Below are positions 1 through 9,919 of a stretch of DNA of 9,919 nt, piece after piece. The stretch is taken from positions 1-9,919 of the forward strand of contig QIMA01000471.1 in NCBI GenBank assembly GCA_003233535.1. The letters run 5' to 3'. Numbering within the stretch: position 1 is the stretch's first letter; each line of letters starts with the position of its first letter. Source of the stretch: Rhodanobacteraceae bacterium (GTDB lineage Bacteria > Pseudomonadota > Gammaproteobacteria > Xanthomonadales > SZUA-5). The translations under genes were made by a program, and so were the position numbers. The notes below the pieces were generated by a model. It saw only the letters and a list, made by a program, of their open reading frames with translations, was not told the DNA's origin and did no database searches.

Positions 1-110
<110 letters not shown>

Positions 111-133
111 TTAGCGATCAAGGGTTTGGGAAA

Positions 134-209
<76 letters not shown>

Positions 210-298
210 GAATTTTTTTGGTGCCGCACTTACTTAAAACTATCAATCACTTTGAACTATGCCTACCCGAGAGCAGGTCTAGCTGTACCAGCGCGGAG

Positions 299-372
299 TG
301 GAGCGGGAGACGGGAATCGAACCCGCACCATCAGCTTGGAAGGCTGAGGTTCTACCGTTGAACTACTCCCGC
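299..372 (-). tRNA. glyT: tRNA-Gly (anticodon TCC)
   Basis: This 74-nt gene has acceptor stem GCGGGAG (372-366) pairing perfectly with CTCCCGC, discriminator T and an encoded CCA (301-299). The anticodon stem TCAGC/GCTGA closes loop CTTCCAA with anticodon TCC at 340-338, reading GGA and GGG glycine codons. The T-arm holds GGGTTCGATTCCC. It sits 22 nt downstream of tRNA-Tyr and is probably part of the same primary transcript, released by RNase P and 3' processing. Confidence 0.97.
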
Positions 373-394
373 GCCGTTACTGCCCGTTCAAAGC

Positions 395-480
395 TGGTGG
401 AGGGAGGTGGATTCGAACCACCGAAGGCGTAAGCCAGCAGATTTACAGTCTGCCCCCGTTGGCCGCTTGGGTATCCCTCC
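395..480 (-). tRNA. tyrU: tRNA-Tyr (anticodon GTA)
   Basis: This 86-nt class II tRNA has a long variable arm. Acceptor GGAGGGA (480-474) pairs with TCCCTCC, followed by discriminator A and an encoded CCA (397-395). The loop CTGTAAA carries anticodon GTA at 446-444, reading UAU and UAC. The extra arm forms a small stem closed by a TTCG loop, and the T-arm holds GGTTCGAATCC. It is the first gene of the tRNA-tuf unit. The tRNA-Thr(TGT) gene (thrU) that precedes tyrU in E. coli is absent here, because the promoter lies directly upstream. Confidence 0.97.
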
Positions 481-488
481 TCAAACGA

Positions 489-524
489 GCCGCGTATTTT
501 GACTAAGTCAGTCGCGACTGTCAA
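489..524 (-). promoter_or_regulatory. Sigma-70 promoter of the tRNA-Tyr-Gly-Thr-tuf operon
   Basis: On the minus strand a perfect -35 TTGACA (524-519) is followed after exactly 17 nt by a -10 CAAAAT (501-496, four of six consensus bases). The next bases are ACGCGGC, a GC-rich discriminator of the kind found at stable-RNA promoters repressed by ppGpp. Transcription would start near 489-487, leaving a leader of fewer than ten nucleotides before the tRNA-Tyr 5' end at 480. The placement supports a single transcript through the three tRNAs into tuf. The start site and stringent control are inferred from sequence only. Confidence 0.82.
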
Positions 525-547
525 TGCATACAGCAGACTGATTCGAC

Positions 548-577
548 AAAAAGCCGGGCCGCCCGAAGGCGGCCCGG
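548..577 (-). terminator. Rho-independent terminator with UUCG loop, after the DUF11/VPTL gene
   Basis: A perfect 10-bp inverted repeat (577-568 with 563-554, CCGGGCCGCC / GGCGGCCCGG) closes a 4-nt loop that reads TTCG on the minus strand, giving the very stable C(UUCG)G tetraloop. After one intervening C, the minus strand has five T residues (552-548). The T-tract exists only in this direction, so the element ends transcription leftward, 46 nt after the stop codon of the surface-protein gene. It lies just upstream of the tRNA-tuf promoter and insulates it from read-through. Confidence 0.9.
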
Positions 578-623
578 ATTATTCTGGCTCCTCACAACCA
601 CCTGGAGGCGGTTGCGACAGAGT

Positions 624-2207
624 TTAGCGGCGAATGACTACCACCGCAGCACCGGCCAGAATCAGGCCGAGCAAGAGCATGCCCAGCTGGCCCAAGGTTG
701 GGACCTCCGTAGCCACAAAGCCGACAATCAGATCGGCCGTGTTGTTGAGCAAGTTCGGATCAACCGTGCTGGTGGTCACGCTCGCGGTGGCAAGAAGATC
801 GCCCGAGGCCACAACGGCAACGGTGATTACGCAACTGGTGGCGGCGCCAATACCCAGAGTCGCAACCGACCAGGTGACCGAACTACCGGCAGCAACCGCG
901 CCGCAGGTGCTGCTAACGAAGCTGACCTTGTTGGACAGCTGCAGAGCGAAGGCCAAATCGTTGGCCACACCCGGGCCCGCGTTTGATCCAGCAACGGTGT
1001 AGTTGAACTGAGCACCCACACCGAGGCTTCCGGCCGGGGCATCACTGCTCAGCATAATGGAAACATCAGCCGGAAACGGCACGCCGCCCAGAGTGACGGC
1101 GCCCGCATTGTTGGCAGGATTCGGGTCGGTGCTGGTGGTAACGATGTTAGCGGCGTTGGTGATCGGACCAAAATCGCTAACGGTGACGACGATATCGCAA
1201 GTCGCCGAGGTGCCACTGGCCATTGAGCCGATATTCCAAGTAAAGGTCGGTGCTGCAAATGTTCCAGCACACGTGTTCGAAACATAGGTGACGTTGGCCG
1301 GCAGCGTATCCGTTACGACTACGCCATCGGCTGGTCCTGGACCCGCGTTACTTGCATTTAGCGTGTATGTGACTGTCGAGCCAACTACCAAAGGCATCGG
1401 CGCGGCAGCGGTCTTCGTCAGTGAGACATCAGCACTCGGCAATACGCCGCTAATGATGAACGGCGCACCCTGCGCATCTAAGGTGCCGCCGTCTTCCCAC
1501 GCGGCGTACGTCACACCAACATCGGCAGACACGAGCGCATTGCCCGTAACGGCCTGACCATTGATGGTGATTGGCGGTGCCCATGGGCCCGAAGCCAGGG
1601 TGCCTGTGGCAGCCCAATCTAGCCAATAAGTGCCAGCCGTCAAGCTCACGCTTATACCATCAACGGTGTTGGCCATGATCGGACGATTATTGGCACCGGA
1701 AGTGGATTCGGCAGCGCGCCAGATATTGCTGAAGGCCGAGGTGGTGAGTACATTGGTGGTCGGATCACCGAAGACCACCGTGGAGCCAACCTGCTGCGGC
1801 GGGCCGTCCCAGATCTGCAGGGACAGTGCGGTGAAAGTCGACGTGGTCGGCGAACCAGTCTGGTAGCCAAAGAAGTCGATGCGATTGATGAGCCAGCCTG
1901 ATGCCGGGACGGTGAAGTCGTCCGCCAGCCGATCCGTACCCTGAATATTACGGACACCCAGGGTGGTCATTCCGAGCGTGTTGTTTTGAACCAAGCTCTC
2001 GTCGAGTCCACCGGAACCGGTTCCGGGGCTGTTTACCAGCGGCCCGCTGTCGAAAAGGACGCTTCCGGACGGTTGGAAAATCGCATTTGGAGTGGAATCG
2101 GGCACATTGGCTTCAGCTCCGGGGGTGAATTCCTCGGAGACCTGAGCAAATGCTGCGGTGCTGGATACCAGCAATGCCGCCAGGGCGGCGATTGATCTTG
2201 TTTTCAT
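624..2207 (-). CDS. Secreted DUF11-repeat protein with IPTL/VPTL-CTERM sorting signal
   Basis: This is a predicted exported cell-surface protein of 527 residues with no known enzymatic role. Residues 1-21 form a Sec signal peptide (MKTRS, hydrophobic core, TAAFA before Q22). Residues 22-257 form an unassigned domain rich in Thr, Ser, Gly and Trp, including ADDFTVP at 95-101 and aromatic patches such as TYWLDWAA (193-200). Two DUF11 repeats follow (about 258-372 and 379-496). Each has a PADVS-type start, the SNAGPG motif (286-291 and 408-413) and a TTSTxDPN end. Each has a cysteine pair 24 residues apart (C313/C337 and C435/C459), probably a disulfide. The C-terminus is VPTL (502-505), a hydrophobic helix (about 507-524) and terminal Arg-Arg, the layout of IPTL-CTERM substrates of the XrtH exosortase family. 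The ATG at 2207 has AGGAG 10 nt upstream and yields the signal peptide directly. No exosortase gene is in the window. Family assignment is firm, biological role unknown. Confidence 0.9.
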   Translation of the reverse strand: MKTRSIAALAALLVSSTAAFAQVSEEFTPGAEANVPDSTPNAIFQPSGSVLFDSGPLVNSPGTGSGGLDESLVQNNTLGMTTLGVRNIQGTDRLADDFTVPASGWLINRIDFFGYQTGSPTTSTFTALSLQIWDGPPQQVGSTVVFGDPTTNVLTTSAFSNIWRAAESTSGANNRPIMANTVDGISVSLTAGTYWLDWAATGTLASGPWAPPITINGQAVTGNALVSADVGVTYAAWEDGGTLDAQGAPFIISGVLPSADVSLTKTAAAPMPLVVGSTVTYTLNASNAGPGPADGVVVTDTLPANVTYVSNTCAGTFAAPTFTWNIGSMASGTSATCDIVVTVSDFGPITNAANIVTTSTDPNPANNAGAVTLGGVPFPADVSIMLSSDAPAGSLGVGAQFNYTVAGSNAGPGVANDLAFALQLSNKVSFVSSTCGAVAAGSSVTWSVATLGIGAATSCVITVAVVASGDLLATASVTTSTVDPNLLNNTADLIVGFVATEVPTLGQLGMLLLGLILAGAAVVVIRR

Positions 2208-2217
2208 TTAAAGTACG

Positions 2218-2246
2218 CTCCTACGCGCAGGGCATTACGCCTACGC
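2218..2246 (-). promoter_or_regulatory. Candidate leader hairpin next to the Shine-Dalgarno of the DUF11/VPTL gene
   Basis: The 139-nt gap between gltD and the surface-protein gene (2208-2346) holds one visible structure. On the minus strand GCGTAGG (2246-2240) can pair with CCTGCGC (2231-2225) as a 7-bp stem with one T-G wobble and an 8-nt loop. It ends 2 nt before the AGGAG Shine-Dalgarno (2222-2218). The same CCTG can instead pair with TAGG inside the Shine-Dalgarno, so the two folds exclude each other. A weak promoter-like pair, TTTATC (2275-2270) and TAGCAT (2252-2247) with 17-nt spacing, would start transcription inside the stem, so both readings cannot hold together. I see no gltD terminator in this gap. 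Confidence 0.25.
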
Positions 2247-2346
2247 ATGCTAACCCAATCGAATTGCAAGATAAAGCGTGAAGAAGCGGTCTGTCGCGAT
2301 TGTCACTCAATTGCAAACGCGTCGGCCGTCACGACAGCCTGCCTAG

Positions 2347-8206
<5,860 letters not shown>

Positions 8207-8434
8207 ATAGTGCAGAACTCCTTACTCAAGTCTGCTGGAGCACCCCCAAAACAGCGCCAACCGCCAACCCACGCGGCGGTCTCGTGATCACTACTCCAGG
8301 GTCAGACCTTGCCTACCAATGTCCTGCGCAATCATCGCGCGAGTTCATGAAACTCCGGGCTAGCCGCAGCGGCGCCAGCGCTGTCCCGCTCTCCTGGCCA
8401 TAGGCGCTGGCTACTGGAACTAGCGCCCCAAAGC
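8207..8434 (-). other. gltB upstream region with short palindromes, no clear promoter
   Basis: This 228-nt gap separates the PilZ gene from gltB and should hold the gltBD control region. Visible elements, in plus coordinates, are: an inverted repeat ACCGCC/GGCGGT (8260-8265 with 8275-8280); a perfect 8-bp palindrome GTGATCAC (8284-8291); an imperfect palindrome AGGGTCAGACCTT (8298-8310); GAGTT/AACTC around a 5-nt centre (8341-8355); and GGCGCT/AGCGCC (8403-8408 with 8422-8427), a hairpin just after the PilZ stop without a T-tract. I found no -35/-10 pair better than TTGGTA plus a poor -10, so the promoter is not located. No good NtrC or Lrp site was recognised. Confidence 0.4.
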
Positions 8435-8767
8435 TCAGTCGCCGGCATTGGCCCAGGCGTGCAGCGCGTTCCGATCAGCCTCGGATATATCGATCGTCTG
8501 GCAGCCGGACCAATAAGTATTGGCTGAACCGGCAGGCGCACACCACAATATCTGGAGCGCCAAATCGATATTGCGCGTGCCGGAAGTCGGGTCGCTTAGC
8601 TGAAACTGGGCCTGATAGATATTCGACTCGCCAACCGGTTCCATGCTGATCAACATCAGACCGCCGGCGGATAGATTGCCGATCCGGCCCAAGTTTGCGC
8701 CGCTGATGGAATTGACCAACATCATCGCCTGACGAACATTGCGACGACGGTCTCGACGTTCGCTCAT
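8435..8767 (-). CDS. Small PilZ-domain protein (probable cyclic-di-GMP receptor)
   Basis: This 110-residue cytoplasmic protein is little more than a single PilZ domain. PilZ domains bind the second messenger cyclic-di-GMP and change the activity of a partner, often in motility, biofilm or envelope control. Both ligand motifs are present. The RxxxR motif is R8-R12 in an Arg-rich N-terminus (RRDRRRNVR), and the N-x-S-x-x-G motif is N31, S33, G36 in NLSAGG. The later strands include YWSGCQTIDIS (85-95), which resembles the usual final strand. The ATG at 8767 overlaps the stop codon of the DUF1631 gene as ATGA, with GGAG (8778-8775) 7 nt upstream, so translation is probably coupled and the two products may act together. 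Ligand binding is predicted from the motifs. The target process is unknown. Confidence 0.85.
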   Translation of the reverse strand: MSERRDRRRNVRQAMMLVNSISGANLGRIGNLSAGGLMLISMEPVGESNIYQAQFQLSDPTSGTRNIDLALQILWCAPAGSANTYWSGCQTIDISEADRNALHAWANAGD

Positions 8768-9919
8768 GACTGGGCTCCGATTGCCACCGCAGGCACTTTG
8801 CGGTCACCCTTAAACGCGCCAATGATGGCCTTCCAGGCGCGATCGATCAGGCGCTCTTTGTGCTCGACAACTACGCTGGCGGTGCCGCGCACCAGCTCGC
8901 GAGCGAGCTGCTCAATGGTCCGATCTTCGGCCTTGGCGCCGCGTGGGTTAACGAACAAACAGCGACCCGTTACCGGACTGAACCAGCTCAGCTTGCGACT
9001 GAGCCGCTCGCCCTGCTGATTCTTGATGAAATAAAACCACGTGCCGAAAGGCAACTGCTTGATCCTATCTACCATCGCCTTCTCTTCCGACGTGAGGACG
9101 ACGCGCTCACCGCGCCGCAAGCCGTCCAGGATCGTTCCCACACTCTCTCCGCCTTTATCCGCTCCCAGCCGGGGGCGACTTTTCAGCGCTGCAGTGATTG
9201 CCTCTACGGACTCTGCGGCGGGCGGATCTTCGGCATTCAGGCCCAGTGCGTCGTAAAGCGCACTTTGCGCTTTGTTGAACGCGTCTGTGTGCATGCCGAC
9301 AGCGGATACGCCGTCGCCTAACTTGACGACCAGCGGCGCGAACCGCTCGCGCCGCTCCGGAACTGGCACGTCGGTGTCGGTCAAGGCAAGGAGTTGGTCG
9401 GCTAAGTCCAACTCCTGCTCAAAGTCTTCGCCATGCGGGCCCTGCCGCAACAGCGCCAAGGCGAGCACATCTGCCCAAGCTTCGAATAAAAATGAGCTGA
9501 TTGCTGCGGCCGGCTGCGCGGCGTCTACGCGCGCCTGCAGAGCCTCCAGTGCAGCAGCCCGTGACAGATCCATCTTTTCACGACCGCGAGCAGCGTCGAC
9601 CTGGCGTTTTTCGGCGATATCGGCTTTGCGCCGAACAGCATGCAAATGCCCGCCCAGATCGCCCAGCTGTTGCTCAAAAACATCGTGATCTTGATCGTAG
9701 TCTCGAGTAACCCGATCGACCACCAGTTGCATCTTGTCCAGAACGCCTTTGTCGGCTTCTTCGTCTTCCACCCACAAAGCGGCAGCTTCAGCCACTTCGT
9801 TGAGCAACAGCCGCGCGGGGTGCTTACGCCGAGTGAAAAAACCCTTGTCATTCAGCGCCACCTTGAGCAGAGGCACCTGCAGCTTGGTCATCAAGCTGTG
9901 GCTTACCGAAGCCGGAGAG
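8764..9919 (-). CDS. DUF1631 family protein, C-terminal part (runs off right edge)
   Basis: This is a conserved proteobacterial family of unknown function. The reading frame stays open to the window edge (the residues before LMTKLQVP read SPASVSHS), and family members are usually much longer, so the N-terminal part is outside the window. The TTG at 9894 is probably an internal codon. Numbering from there, residues 5-45 match the conserved block (LQVPLLKVAL, FFTRRKHPARLLLNEV). Residues 50-125 are charged and helical, possibly coiled coil. Residues 130-240 are mixed helical and less conserved. Residues 281-340 form a beta-rich block, LPFGTWFYF then KLSWFSPVTGRCLFVNPRG (301-319), typical of the end of DUF1631 proteins. 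It is followed by a short Lys/Arg-containing tail. No signal peptide or membrane segment is visible. The stop codon overlaps the PilZ start. Family recognition is from memory of these motifs. Confidence 0.8.
   Translation of the reverse strand, partial: SPASVSHSLMTKLQVPLLKVALNDKGFFTRRKHPARLLLNEVAEAAALWVEDEEADKGVLDKMQLVVDRVTRDYDQDHDVFEQQLGDLGGHLHAVRRKADIAEKRQVDAARGREKMDLSRAAALEALQARVDAAQPAAAISSFLFEAWADVLALALLRQGPHGEDFEQELDLADQLLALTDTDVPVPERRERFAPLVVKLGDGVSAVGMHTDAFNKAQSALYDALGLNAEDPPAAESVEAITAALKSRPRLGADKGGESVGTILDGLRRGERVVLTSEEKAMVDRIKQLPFGTWFYFIKNQQGERLSRKLSWFSPVTGRCLFVNPRGAKAEDRTIEQLARELVRGTASVVVEHKERLIDRAWKAIIGAFKGDRKVPAVAIGAQS

Noticed and set aside
211..219. A run of T on the plus strand next to tRNA-Thr, looking like a terminator tail
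   Set aside because: Transcription here is on the minus strand, where the run reads as A, and no stem of useful length precedes it in either direction.
2247..2275. TTTATC-17-TAGCAT as the promoter of the surface-protein gene
   Set aside because: Only three of six -35 bases and four of six -10 bases match, which is common by chance in a 139-nt gap, so it is not given its own feature.
8403..8427. GGCGCT/AGCGCC hairpin after the PilZ stop as a terminator
   Set aside because: The stem is only 6 bp with a 13-nt loop and there is no T-tract after it on the minus strand, so it is listed only as a feature of the gap.
9892..9894. TTG as the true start of the DUF1631 gene
   Set aside because: The frame continues open to the window edge, no Shine-Dalgarno precedes the TTG, and the conserved block begins immediately, as expected for an internal position in a longer protein.

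Overview
The window reads as a continuous piece of a gammaproteobacterial chromosome with moderately high GC. Every gene I can support lies on the minus strand, so transcription runs from right to left. Evidence for the lineage is the tRNA-Tyr / tRNA-Gly / tRNA-Thr / tuf order (the layout around tufB in enterobacteria and relatives), fully encoded CCA ends on all three tRNAs, a bacterial NADPH-type GltB/GltD pair, and an IPTL-CTERM (XrtH-type) surface protein next to DUF1631 and PilZ genes. A Xanthomonadales- or Chromatiales-like organism would fit, but genus and species cannot be read from this sequence.

Layout in the direction of transcription (high to low coordinates). (1) 8764-9919: the C-terminal part of a DUF1631 protein, running off the right edge, overlapped by 4 nt (ATGA) by a small PilZ-domain gene (8435-8767). 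(2) 8207-8434: an intergenic region with several short palindromes but no convincing promoter. (3) 8206-2347: gltB and gltD, the large and small subunits of glutamate synthase (GOGAT), 10 nt apart and intact. (4) 2208-2346: a short gap with a candidate leader hairpin. (5) 2207-624: a secreted 527-residue protein with a signal peptide, an unrecognised N-terminal domain, two DUF11 repeats and a C-terminal VPTL / transmembrane / Arg-Arg sorting signal. It ends at a strong UUCG-loop terminator (548-577). (6) 524-1: a strong promoter, then tRNA-Tyr(GTA), tRNA-Gly(TCC), tRNA-Thr(GGT) and the first 28 codons of tuf (EF-Tu).

How the parts relate: gltBD makes glutamate from glutamine and 2-oxoglutarate and is the nitrogen-assimilation core. 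The tRNA-tuf unit supplies translation and has a GC-rich discriminator typical of growth-rate or stringently controlled promoters. DUF1631-PilZ is probably a cyclic-di-GMP-linked pair. The DUF11/VPTL protein is probably exported and processed by an exosortase-like enzyme encoded elsewhere.

I found no insertion sequence, CRISPR array, prophage or frameshifted gene. Most of the window is housekeeping sequence. The parts most worth a second look are the DUF11/VPTL surface protein with matched cysteine pairs, the translationally coupled DUF1631-PilZ pair, and two small intergenic structures.
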